64,000 nucleotides of DNA from Escarpia spicata (Eukaryota; Annelida; Polychaeta; Sabellida; Siboglinidae), in NCBI GenBank assembly GCA_963995525.1, contig OZ023213.1, forward strand, positions 48,785,925 to 48,849,924. Direction: 5' to 3'. Below the pieces are notes generated by a model that had not been told where the DNA came from, did no database searches, and was given only the letters and a program-made list of their open reading frames with translations. Position numbers and translations under genes: made by a program. Positions 42,934 to 54,904 of the stretch are shown here, piece by piece; position 1 is the stretch's first letter, and every line of letters starts with the position of its first letter.

Positions 42934-43091
42934 TCATATTTCAGTCTCCGGCTCCTGTTTTGATGACCGCTGAGGTCGTCTTTTCTTCGTACGCCGCCGA
43001 CTGGCCAATGCAATCGCGAAGGAGACCACTGCTTCGAAGAGGGTTATGACGTTCGCGCCAATGAGCAACCCCATTAAACTCACGGTGTCAC
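42934..43091 (-). CDS. Last exon of a DEG/ENaC-like sodium channel (host gene)
   Basis: An acceptor (TCATTACAG, ending 43092) opens a frame of 51 codons to TGA: GDTVSLMGLLIGANVITLFE, a hydrophobic continuation (AVVSFAIALA) and a basic cytoplasmic tail (RRRTKKRRPQ). The G-x-(M/L)GL-x-IGA-x-x-(L/I)T-x-x-E pattern is the signature of the second transmembrane segment and selectivity filter of degenerin/ENaC/ASIC channels. Candidate earlier exons lie on the same strand at 49402-49559 and 53281-53484. Amiloride-sensitive Na+ channel of the plasma membrane. Confidence 0.65.
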
Positions 43092-43299
43092 CTGTAATGA
43101 GCCACTATTATATTGTTGTTCGTGTACTACACAAAATTAATTGTCACTTTATCCAATAGGCGCTTGCTCGATCGATATTTCGTTGCCTCAGTTATCCATA
43201 CATTTCAGTGCATTATTTGCTAACGAGCTCAGCGATAAATGGACAAGGGCTACCGTCTGAAGGACGAAGGCGGCTAAAGAAGTTAGTCCAAACAGGAAG

Positions 43300-46145
43300 G
43301 AGAATGAAAGATTAAACTCGCAATACTGAATGTTGCGGGCATGACAGGAAGAAGTGGAAAAGTAGTACACTTGATGCTAAAGAAGAACCTACAAGTAGTG
43401 TGCGTTCAGGAGACAAAATGGAAGGAGAGCAACGCAAGGGAGATCGGTGCTGGATACAAACTGTACTACCATGGAGAAGATGGGACGAAGAATGGAGTAG
43501 GAATTATACTATACTATGAAGATCTGAAAGACAGAGTACTAGCAGTGACGCGACAGTGCAATAGTGATGAGAGTGAAACTAGAGATCGAAGGAGAAGTGT
43601 GGAATGTTATCAGTTGCTACTCACCACAAACTGGATGCACAGAGGTGGAAAAGGGGGAATTCTGGGAGCACATAGATGTTGAGAAGCAAACTGTACCAAG
43701 TTGCGAGAGAATGGTGGTGGCAGGAGTCGTAAATGGGATATGTGGGAAGAGATCGGACAGGATATAATGGCGTACACGGAGGATACGGAATATGGTTCGC
43801 AAAAGAGGAAGGTATAAAGATATTAGACTTTGCAACAGCATACCAGCAGAGGATACTGAATACAGACTACAAGAAGAGAGGGAACCACTTTGTAACCTAC
43901 AACAGCGGGGGACGAGAAACCCAAATTGACTACACCATGGTGAGGAAAGAGCATGCTAAGGAATCAAAGAACTGTAAAGTACTACTCTCAGAGGCCGTCA
44001 CCACACAACACAGGGTACTAGTTTCTGAACTGGAGGTGAGGAAAACAAGACAGAGGAGAACAGTGGGAAGGAAACAGATCAGATGGTGGAAGCTAAAAGA
44101 GGAAGAAGTGAGAGAGAACTTCAAGAGAAATATAGTGGAGAGACTATCAGATAAAGATGAAGGAACAACGTAGATCGTGAAAGAATGGTTGGAAGAAACT
44201 GCGGAGCAGATCAGGAAATGCAGAGAGGAAGTATGTGGGTGGTCAACGGGGAAGAAGAAGCCCGGAGTAGAAAGCTGGCGGTGGAATGTTGACACTGAGA
44301 ATGCAGTTAAAGAAACGAAAGACAGACTGAAGAAATGGAAACAAACAGGGGCAGAGATAGACATGGCAGAGTACATGAGAGCGAAGGCGACGGCGAAGAA
44401 GGTGGCGGCAAGAGTGAGAGAAGAACTAGTAGAGAGATTGTACGACAACCTAGAAAGTATGATGGTCAGAAGGACATATATAGAATAGCAGCAGCTAGGG
44501 ACCGTGCAGGAAAAACATAGGCCAGATACGTACAGTCAAAAGTGCAACGGGAGAAGTATTGATGAAAGACGATGACTTCAAAGATAGATGGGGCCAATAC
44601 TTTAACTGGCTGATGGACGAGGAAACCCCGAGAGTAGAAAACGAGGAGAGGGATGTGAATCAAGGAATGGTAAGGCATATTAGTGACGAAGAAACAGAGA
44701 AAGCACTAAGATGGTTGACAAATGGGAAGACTGTAGGAGCAAATGAAATATCAGCTGAAGCTTGGAAATGTATGGGCAAATTTGGTGTTAAGTTACTATG
44801 CATACTATTCAACTGTGTCATGACTTCAGAACACATGCCATCGGCTTGGCAACAGAGCATATCGGTCCCAATCTTCAAGGCAAAAGGTGACATTCAGGAG
44901 TGTAAGAACTACCGAGTGATCAAACTCCTGCCGTACACATTTAAGATATAGGAGAGAGTCATAGACAAGAGGATAAGATAATGCACATACATACATGAAA
45001 GTCAGTTTGGGTTTATGCCAGGCAGGAGTACCACGGATGCGCTTTTTTCATTCTGAAACAAACAATAGAGAAACACAGGGAGGTAGAGAAGGATATCAGA
45101 GTGGTATTTATAGACCTGGAGAGAACATCTGATCGGGTACCAAGGGAGGAGATATGGAGATGTGCGAGAGAAAGGAATGTACCGGAAAAGTGCATCAGAC
45201 TGATGCAGGATATGCACCGGGGTGTGAGACAAAGGTGCGCAGTGTGGCTGGTGAAAGCTGCTACTTTGGCGTAGAGGTTGGGTTGCACCAAGGATCTGCA
45301 TTGATTCCATACGTGTTCGTCATTTTGATGGACGTCTTGACGGAGAAGGTGAGAAAAGATGCACCAGAATCAATAATGTTCGCATATGATATTGTGCTCT
45401 GTGGAGGAAAGGAGGTAGACATGACAGAGTACCTGGATACGTGGAGGAAGGCACTGGAAGAGAGAGGAAGGAGGGTTAGTCAACCGAAAACGGAATGATG
45501 AGATAGACAGACCAAATGTACAGATACTGGGAGACGAGCTGGAAAAACTGACACACTTCAAATATCTAGGGTCGGTCGTGGAAGAGAAGGGAAGCATGGA
45601 AACGGATATCAAACAGAGAGTGAGTGCTGCTTAGAGAAATTGGAAGACATGCAGTGGGGTGTTGTGCGACAGGAGGATGCCAGTGAAGTTGAAGGGGAAG
45701 ATCTATAAAACAGTAGTCAGGCCAGCAATCCTGTACGGGGCAGATACCTGGGCAAAAAAGACAGGACAATAAAGGATAGAGACGAATGAGATGAGGATAC
45801 TGAGGTGAATGTGTGGAGTAATCAAGGAAGATAAGAACCGAAACGAATATATTAGAGAAGCAACGAGAGTTACACAAGCATCCAAACAGATAACGGAGAA
45901 ATTATTGAAATGGTACGGACATGTGATGAGAAGGGAAGAGGAACACATAGTGAAAAGAGTGCTAAATGCAGTTATACCAGGAAGAAGAGGACGATCGAAG
46001 ACCAGATGGAAAGACACATGCAGAAGAGACATGGAAATCGTGGGTCTGAGTGCAGATGTGGTGGTGGACGGTTCGACATGGAGAAAGATAATTACCAGCC
46101 ATACCGACGACCCAGATCACAGGAAAAGTCAGAAAAGAAGATTTG
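43300..46145 (+). mobile_element. RTE-like non-LTR retrotransposon, degenerate
   Basis: A G/A-rich block in several plus-strand frames. Endonuclease: VVCVQETKWKESNAREIGAG, then GVGIILYYEDLKDRV, EIEGEVWNVISCYSPQTG and QIDYTMVRKEH. Reverse transcriptase: DEETEKALRWLTNGKTVGAN, AWQQSISVPIFKAKGD, QFGFMPGRST and an FAYDIVLCGGKE segment where the usual catalytic ADD reads AYD. C terminus: WYGHVMRREEEHIVKRVL and WKDTCRRDMEIVGL. Many stops. It lies within an intron of the DEG/ENaC gene. Typical RTE architecture; dead copy. Confidence 0.8.
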
Positions 46146-47275
46146 CTAACGTAAAGTTATTTTCTCAGCTGATTAAGTTGAATACTGTAATATGTTGTAT
46201 TAATGGCCGAGATAACAGGGCTGGAGATCAGCGTAATTAGATAAATCTGCGTGATTCATCACCGCTTCTTCGTTGCTGTAGAATTGTTACATCCGTAAAA
46301 GACACAGTGTCGCTTTTGAAACAGTTTTTCCTGTACATCACTGGAACATAAAATAAAACTTCGCATCTCGATTGAATGGAATTCGAGCAACCAACAGCGT
46401 CGAACTAAAAACAATGGCCGCTTTTTGGACAAGCATCAGCGCAATCATCAATACGTTATAGCTAAACGTTACAGCTGTTTGTTTTCATCAACCGCTTCAT
46501 ATTTCTTCACTATAGTTTTAAGGAGGAGCTACATCATATAACCTTTTAAGAAGCTGCGGTTGAAGTATACAATTCTGAAATGTGACAAATTTAACTATGT
46601 TAATTGAATGGTTCCAACATAAAGAATGTCATATTATTTCATCAGAAAAATAGTCAGGTTGTGACATGTCTTATACAGCAAATATAGAGATTACCTTTGA
46701 AATGTCTGAACCGTGACCATTCAAAGTATGACAGTTGCAAATACAAATGTTCAAACTAATTCTTAACCTCCGCAATTTAACCACATTTCACCAAGATAAT
46801 CTTCAAGAGTTACTACGTGATATATATATTTAAAAGAATGGTTTTTGACTTTAACAATTATAGATGACAATTCAAAATAACAAACATCAAAATAATGTTC
46901 TTCTAACTATTATTCAGCATTGCAAACTTCACAAGATTTCACCAACTTAACTATCCGGAGATACTAATTCAAGTAACATTAACATATATGAATCTTTCAA
47001 TGTAAACATTACAAATATCGTAACACGCGTGCCACACGAGGGGTTTCACATGCGCAAATTCGATGTACGAAGAGCGATTGTTTTAACCGTAACACGAGCG
47101 TTATGTGCACTACAAGAATCACATCACGGCTATGATTTTATAGCAATATTTACTACTAGCAAAGATGCCCATTCTCAGGAAGGCTCCAAGTACACTCGGA
47201 GCAGAAGACGGTTTACCGAAGTTGCCACCCTAGAAATCATAGACAGAAGTATTCAGGTAAAGGACACATATCTAA
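46146..47275. other. AT-rich sequence, no gene seen
   Basis: Probably intron of the channel gene. Nothing recognisable. Confidence 0.4.
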
Positions 47276-47277
47276 CT

Positions 47278-47325
<48 letters not shown>

Positions 47326-47357
47326 GTATATGTACATGTATATGTATATATATATAT
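47278..47357. repeat. (TA)n / (TATG)n microsatellite
   Basis: Long alternating TA with interspersed TATG and TACA units. Confidence 0.95.
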
Positions 47358-47439
47358 TTTGATTTATCAAAAGCTTTTTATACAATACTAAATTAAAGTA
47401 AAATGGGATAAAGGGCACAGAACTTAATAATTTTAAGAA

Positions 47440-48530
47440 CTATTTATGAAACCGTAAACATAGCGTACGATTTGGACATATAAAATCCGAAGAAGCACAT
47501 ATTACTACTGGTGTGCCACAACTATCAATATTAGGAACTTTGTTGTTCATTATCTACAATAGTGTACATTAACTCATTAAACACTTCTACACCAACAGCT
47601 TCATGACAATCCACCTACATAAAGAAAGCAACAAGATCAAAATCAAGAGAGGAGTACGACATGGTGTCGCCGTGTTGCCCAAGCAGTTTACGGCAATACT
47701 CGAAATCATATTCCAAAGACCACAGGCTTGAGGATAGGCGAATACTAACGCAGTCATCTTCGCTTCGCCGACGATATACACATACGCTCAACTACACCGC
47801 AAGAACTACAAAAATGCTGCAGGAGCTAGCAGATGAAAGTGAAAAACAAGGTCTGAAGATGAACATTTCGAACGCAAAAGTGATGCTTGAAAACGACACA
47901 CCAATATATACCAACACAACGCAGGTAGAGAACATTGAAGGCTACATCTACCTGGGACAGCGATATAGCATCAGAGACAAAAACCAAGACAAGGAGATTT
48001 AAAGAAGAATCACCACCGGCTGGACAGCATTCGCCAAACACCGCGACATCTTCAAGGGTAACCTGCTTGAAGAAACAATTCTACAACTCCTGCCTACTTC
48101 CAGCAATGACAAACGGCGCGGAAAGATGGACACTGACCAACCGAGCATATAACAAGATAGCAGCCGCACAAACAAAGATGGAAATAAGTGTGTTAAAATC
48201 ACACATGGAGATATTAAAACAAACATCTGGGTAAGTGAAAAAACAAACAAAGGACATATACGTGATAGAACAAATCAGAAGACAGAAGTGACCTAAGGCA
48301 GGTCACATAAGTAGGCTGCGAGATAATCGATGGACATCGCGCATCATGACTACCTGGATACCTTACGAAGAGAAACGATCTAGAGGAAGACCGGCAAGAC
48401 GGCGGAAAGACGAACTAGACGAGTACTGGAAAGGCACCATCTGGCAGAGCATAGCGCTAGACAGGCAGATATGAAAACGACATACTGAGGCCTTCGCCCA
48501 CCCACGGGACACTATGGTTGCACAATGATA
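47440..48530 (+). mobile_element. LINE reverse transcriptase remnant(s)
   Basis: A first short piece (GVPQLSILGTLLFIIY, about 47509) resembles the GVPQGS motif of the 8640 LINE type. From about 47600 a second, RTE/Nimb-like part follows: KIKIKRGVRHG, FTAILEIIFQR, TTKMLQELADESEKQGLKMN, AKVMLENDTP, and a C terminus with GYIYLGQRYS. Frames change often and stops are frequent. Probably two different dead LINE fragments side by side. Confidence 0.6.
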
Positions 48531-48939
48531 ATGATGATGATAATTATCCCTGACAGTTTGAGGTTCGAGGTTCAAGCCGCCTAAGAGGAAAACATTAACA
48601 TGCCAGCATACACTTGCTCGATTATGGTAAGATTTCTTGGAAGGTGCCAATCCTAAGTGATATCAGGCCAAGGCCTGCACCTCCGATTGCTACGTATGAC
48701 AGGAGTTAAATTTACCAGCCGCATTCACAGTGGAGTTGCCGCTAATCCGGGCGTTGAACATGCAGCCAGGCATCAGTCACGGTCAACTGGAAGTCTTCGT
48801 GACTGCAATACATTCCTTTCCACCGATAACTAAAGTAGCAACGACATATAGGTGAAGGAGGTTAGAAAACAACATCGCACTAGTATAGTAGTACCGTATC
48901 ATCACATTGATTGTTCTTAATGGGTGCTGCTGGTCAAAG

Positions 48940-49262
48940 CAAAGTAAAAGGTAAAGTAAAGGTAAGTTCTTATATAACGCAGTATCCAGTCCTCAGGACT
49001 GCTCAAATCCCGTTACACTTTACTCCCTGGCAGACCTGTTTAATCGAACTCTCTGCAATTAATGCGCAAAGACTATTCGTACACAACTATCCACCACTGT
49101 CTATAGCCAGGTACTTATTCATACATCTGATTGAACTGAAGAAATGTAGAGTAAACGAACTTGCCCAAGGTTCGACACCGCCGCAAAGGATCGAACCCGC
49201 GTTCTCTCAGTCCAAAGTCCGGAGCTCTTACCGCTGCGTTACTGCGTTCTTACATTGTAGAC
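48940..49262 (-). mobile_element. tRNA-derived SINE
   Basis: The minus strand starts near 49260 with a tRNA-like head: GTAACGCAGCGGTAAGAGC as A box and GGGTTCGATCC as a perfect B box 50 bp on. It continues with a GAACCTTGGGCAAGTTC segment and ends with GCGTTATATAAGAAC and a CCTTTACTTTACCTTTTAC tail. Head, body and simple tail are the plan of a SINE transcribed by Pol III and mobilised by a LINE. It lies in an intron of the channel gene. Confidence 0.7.
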
Positions 49263-49401
49263 TATTTTCACTGATACAGTAATCAAGTGGGTGGCCTCTA
49301 TGCATTGGATTACAAAAAGCATTGACTGGCATTATCAATATTGTCATAACCATTGTTGACACTAAGAACTGTGACACTTATAGCCAAGTGTCGGCAGGTT
49401 T

Positions 49402-49559
49402 TTAAGAAACGTTCGACGAAATCATGTCTTCCTTGAGATGTCGATGTTGTAGGTAGACATCAAGCATCGACACTTTGTCGACATCGAACTTCGTGTAATC
49501 GAACGTGGTGTTGTTTGCGTGATTGTACATTTCGCCCAACCAAAAATACGACCCGTTTT
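49402..49559 (-). CDS. Candidate ectodomain exon of the DEG/ENaC gene
   Basis: After an acceptor (GAGGCTGCTGCAG, ending 49560) one minus-strand frame is open for 51 codons: NGSYFWLGEMYNHANNTTFD, DYTKFDVDKVSMLDVYLQH and HLKEDMISS. The Asn-rich glycosylatable stretch (NNTT) and H-x-L-x-x-DMI-x-S resemble the early extracellular region of DEG/ENaC channels. No good donor precedes the TAA at 49402, only a weak GTTTCT, so the exon end is uncertain. Confidence 0.35.
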
Positions 49560-49562
49560 CTG

Positions 49563-52500
49563 CAGCAGCCTCAAATCAGCAACAATCGTCGTCAACGTCA
49601 CGAATGTTGTGACCAAATAAAGGATCCAGCATTTAAACCAGTACAAGGGTTTCAAACATACGATAGTTAGTAACTTAGTGAACTTTTCAAATACACTGAA
49701 ACTATAGTGTTTCAAATATCTCTGCGATTCTTCAATATGTTAAATATCTGCAGAGGCAAAACACATAACTCGACTGTAGTCGGAGGCTGGGAAATCTGTG
49801 GGCAATACATGATTAGACGCTCACATCACACCTATCTAAATACCTTTTATACATCCAAATGACTAAGAAAGGTATAAAAGAAAGGTGGTCGAAGGCGGTC
49901 ACCTATATTTTTCAAAATCACCGTTCTGTTCATTTTGAAAAGCAACACGCTTGAAGGCTCTTGGCAAAACACACTAAGACAGCGCTTCATGTTCAATATA
50001 ACAACCGGGTATCTTTTGAAACATTGAAACTGAAATTGTTGGATGGATGAAATTTGCAGTAGGGGAAATGTAAAAAAAACGATTTGATGTCATCCTGGAT
50101 ATGTGACACCTGTGTTTTGGTTGCAAATGGTGACTGCGGGAAAGACGACAGGTTCTTGTCTTGACATCGATGTTTTCCTTATTACAGTCCGATGCAAGTA
50201 GTGTGGCACCAAATGCTGATATTAATAGCCGAATAACGCGGTGGTGCTTAATACGATTGTGATCCAGATAATCTTACAGAGACGGACATGTCGGATTAGG
50301 TTTAAAAACAAAGTATCCTCGAAGTACTCCAGTTTAGATAGAGTTGAAACGTCTCCACAAAATTTGTTCTACATCAATAGACGTCAACATTAACTGATGA
50401 TTGATCTCCAAATTTAATAGTTACATTTTGTATGCGTAAAAGCCACTGTAGCTATATTTTCAAACGTTCACATATTCACCACAGTTCATCAGAATAATAC
50501 TCTGGTTGAGCTATTTCATACACGATGCAAAAATTAAGGTTAACATTGAAGCATTTCTTAACATAAAAATTCCTCATGACTGCGTTTCCAAGATTGGCCT
50601 GGTTTGCAATTGGTTTCATACGGAAAGTTCGCACATTTGTATTTTAGCTTCTTAGTACTTAGCTGCAGAGCATGGACATTTCAGCAAAGTGTACACTTTG
50701 CCCCAGGTTGAGGTGAACTGATCAATGTGGGTACTCTTACATGACCTCGAGGTATCATTTAGCGGATACGAACATTATTCCATCGTTTGGACATGACAAT
50801 ATTGAGTATTGATGAACATGTTCACAATGTACCCATAGCTAATTCAACATTCTCCAGAACAGCTGATTGTTAATCAAACAATTAATACTAATGTTTGACA
50901 AAACGCTCCGCAAGAACTGTCGTGCTGAATATATTGGGAGACGGGACATTTGTTCAAACCAATACAGGAAGGTTTGACGACACACAAAAAAGAGAAAATA
51001 CTGAGGAGCTGGAAACATAGCTATATCTATCATCAACAAATCCGTGAGAGCAAGACAACAGAAAACCACACCATAGACTGGGGGAAGAGAAACTAATAGA
51101 CAGGGGGCGAATTAAAGAATACGATAGTAAAATAAGTCATCTGGATAAGAAAGACCAAAATACCAATCAAGCGAGACGATCTCTCTCACATGTAGAAAGA
51201 CGTAATTAGACGTTTCGTGCACTGATGAAGTTTGCGTGATAAACATACGAATGCTTGTGCAAGGTAATTATCGTATTTGGTTTGAATAATAACAGTAGTT
51301 TGCTTGGGATATCCGATTTGCTACCATTGCCCGTATTCGAAGTGTTTGAAGTGATGCGATTGCTTATTGTGCCATAGCATATTGTTAATGATGTATGCGC
51401 AACACCAAAAACGATATCCTAAAACATAGCGTCAACTGTTTATGATGAATGGCAATACAGGCATTCTTTGACATAACGATTAATTCGCTTTTCATAAATC
51501 AATATTTTGTTTGGCTGTAATCCTTTGTTGTGTTTGTTTTGTATGGATTATAATGTCAAGGAATGACGCAACTGGCTGCGTATGTGGGAGGCCGGGCTTG
51601 CATGGGACGGTGTTTGTTTTGATATATTATAATGTCAAGATGTGACGCGACTGGCCGCGTAAATGCTAGGCCTCGCCTGCATGGGACGGTGTTGGTTGAT
51701 TAATAATCTCAGTAATTTTAGTCATCACAAGTTTATATATGTATGATATTGCGCTTGTTCTCATGTACACATATATAATGTTCCGTGTATAAGTTACCTG
51801 TAAAGATATCATTCGTATAAAATAAGAAAAAAGAAACACTTGTTTTGTTCCCATACAGCACTAGTCAGCATTGAAATCAATTGCATGACTCCACTTCAAA
51901 GGCATATTTTGAGTACTTGTAAACAGTTCTAAACAAAATAAATAATATAATTGTTATTACTTAGTAGCATTTAAACTCCGGTAATCAACCTGGGAAGATA
52001 TCGACTACATGTTCCGCCTGTATCTCACAATGAGCCTTGGCGTAATGAAATTAATTTCGCAGTGGACTGTCACGCAACACTAGACGTTTTCACAATGTGA
52101 CAGGTATTCTCCAATGTAATTATGTTGCTTTTATACGGCACGCATATTGCAGCACATCACGCATTCACACCGATCCCGATAATGTTAACGTTGCTTTCAT
52201 TAAGTAAAGTAATTCCTTAATTTCATCAGCTTTTATTGATACATAATGTTCAGTATAGCACGGATGTAGCAGTAATATGAAACATGTATACATTACGTAA
52301 CAATTGGAACAAAGCAACACATTGCTTGTGCTCCTTATTCATGTCATATTTGAAATTTAAACTATAATTCGTGTCAAAAAACAACATACTACATAAACAT
52401 AAACATCTTGATAATAAACTAACTAATGATTTAACAGTGCATTATACGAGTACCGTAATACAGAACACCGGATGTTTCTTAACATGGAAACATTACATTA

Positions 52501-53280
52501 AAGTAGAATTTAGCATATATTTGCTACAATTAGACGCTTGGTCCTTTGTTTGAACATATGAAGAGATGTACAATATTGTAAATAGTTATTTGTAATATAT
52601 TTATTCAAGATTTTAGGACCAACATAAGCCAAAGACAATTGTCTGCAATTAGTCTAGCTTGTGGTATGTCATTTGCAATTACATGTTTGGGTTTGTAACA
52701 CACCATTCAGAAAAACGCCGAAAGAGGAATTCGTGTGATAATCATATCACATGAATTTATACTAAATGTCACGTAGCCCACCTGTTTTTTACATCTAGAA
52801 TTATTTAATAACTGAGTGTGTTTTAATGTAATAATGCCGTCAAAATGCTGGTGACATTATTCTTTAATCTTGTTTTCCTACTTTTAATAATCATGCTCTC
52901 CAGTGTACATGTCCCGGGTAAAAATGGAGAGTCAAATACGGGAGACAAGAAGAAGGAATTGAACATGACGAACTATTACACTTATGTCCCAATATAAATG
53001 GGACATAAGTGGATTTGTATGAAAAACAAGATGGACAGGCGAAGGTGAAACGCCCGCTGTAAAAAGTCACCAAATCTAGAAAAGCTTAGAAAAAGACAAC
53101 CATGAACATGGCGAAGCATTCATTGTACGAACGGAACTATCGAAGTGTATCAATAACTGCATTAAAACAACATGACGATATTTTGTTATAGCTGAGTTAT
53201 CTTAATAATTGATTGTACAACAGGATATAATTGAACGTCTAACATAATACAATCTAGCCTGGTTGATTGCACTACCTCCT
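49563..53280. other. Intron-like sequence with a small tandem duplication
   Basis: No certain exon. A unit of about 77 bp (ATTATAATGTCAAG, then GACGC, then GGCC, then GCATGGGACGGTGTT) is duplicated at about 51545-51691. The first transmembrane exon of the channel should lie in this stretch, but I could not locate it. Confidence 0.35.
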
Positions 53281-53484
53281 TTATCTTCGAGCGACGTGAA
53301 TTGTCGAATCAGTGACATTTCGCAGCCCGTGAAATGTGGTCATATCACAGAACGTCCGGAAGGCGTGACCACACTGCGCGCTCGGCTCGTCTCCCGCGTC
53401 ACCGTGCTGCGGCGCTGTTTCTATCGTCGGGCGAGAAGGCGTCTGGGAGTCCTGTATCTGGCTCGCGCAGCTGGCGTCTGTCAT
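53281..53484 (-). CDS. Candidate first exon of the DEG/ENaC gene
   Basis: The ATG at 53484 begins 67 codons: MTDASCASQIQDSQTPSRPT, a polar linker, then HAFRTFCDMTTFHGLRNVTD. The TxHG(L/V) motif, in particular the His-Gly pair, is the conserved N-terminal gating motif of degenerin/ENaC channels, usually 15-20 residues before the first membrane helix. The frame ends in TAA right after a HVARR segment, and no consensus donor is visible there. The exon may end earlier, or the gene copy may be damaged. It is GC-richer than its surroundings. Confidence 0.45.
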   Translation of the reverse strand: MTDASCASQIQDSQTPSRPTIETAPQHGDAGDEPSAQCGHAFRTFCDMTTFHGLRNVTDSTIHVARR

Positions 53485-54904
53485 TACTTTAATTATCATG
53501 CACATTTTACAAGAACACAGTGGATCTGCTGTTTCGCAACAATAATGTGTAGATGGCGCAAATAAATTAGTTGGTCCATTGTAATGTTTTGGTATTGAGA
53601 ACTTAACATAGGTAGTTATCGACTGTGAAAGACTAAAATAGGGTTTACCCTCTTCGAGTATGGACTGCTGGTTAGTGCTTACGCAATAGTGTGAATGCAC
53701 TGGGGAGGTGGAATAGGGTCAGATTAAAAAAAAACCGGAGGAACATTACATTATAGTTAGGTTAGACATATAGGATAGTGGAGTCTAATATGTAATAATT
53801 ATTGAATGGTAGACAGCTTTATATAAATATGAACTGTGGTAGAATCTAAATACATGTTGAATGATTGTATTACATGTAGTAAGCATCAGCAGGGGTCATA
53901 TGACAGATGCGAAGGATATTGTTCACTGACTAGTGGTTGAGACAGATAGATCACACCAGTCCAGAGTTACGCGCAGAAAGGAGGATGTAGCCTGTTCTCC
54001 ATTGTAACCAGACATTATTACTGATGGTGTTCAAGCCAAGACCCAGAAGTCATACCGAGCGTTTGTGTAAATATATAACGAAGTCTTACATCCATGCCCA
54101 TTCTAGAAGAGAATACCGGAGGTATGTAAAATACATGTTCTGTGTACACCTGAGTGAATGTTAGCTTATAGGTATTGTATTGGTTATCTGGTTAATATTG
54201 TAAAGGTTGCAAAAGGGTGTGGCCGATACTAATGGGACTATACTGATGTCGCGCATATTATACGGGATAGCGGATCATCGCTCAGCTATGCGATTGTTAT
54301 GTAGTAACGATAAGCGAATGTGTATTGAAATATTGTTGTAACAGATGCTATTCACGGGTGCATATAGGTAATATGATTGTGTTTTATGATAATGGAAATA
54401 ACATATATTCTGATGGGTGTATCGTTCACACCATTGAGTAGAAATATTTTATTATTGTAGTTAACTGTTATTGTAGGGTCGGGTCAGAGTGACGGCCAGC
54501 AACGTTACGATAGCCTCGAGGGTAACAGTACCCAGACATTTTACTATTGTGATCGTAGAAGATTGTATATGTCTGTCATGATTGTTTGTGTTGACAATGG
54601 TGGAGGAAATTTTACAATCTGTATATATACGTGGTAATTTGGAAGATATGTTTATATGTTCCTATCCTTTCGATGATAAGGGTGTGTCTGAGGCTGACGA
54701 ATCTCAATAAGGAGTATTTTAAAGGTGGTAGAAGTAGTACTAGTAGTATTTTATTAGAGTATCACTCTACGTATACATTAAAATACAAGACAAATAAATT
54801 CATTACATTCAAAGTTAGCATTATATACAAAGACCACTCAAACATAGTTATGAGAGACTTGTAAAAACAAAAATTTACAAATAAAAATAATAATAAGTTA
54901 ATAA
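53485..54904. other. Upstream region of the channel gene, no gene seen
   Basis: AT-rich, with short open frames only. It presumably holds the promoter, which I cannot pinpoint. Confidence 0.35.

Noticed and set aside
43930..44448. A 172-codon Ser/Phe-rich minus-strand frame
   Set aside because: Shadow of the purine-rich RTE endonuclease/reverse transcriptase on the plus strand.
50839..51069. A Cys-containing frame as a further DEG/ENaC exon
   Set aside because: The alternate frame (LNKCPVSQYIQ...) has cysteines, but the splice sites are ambiguous and no family motif is clear.
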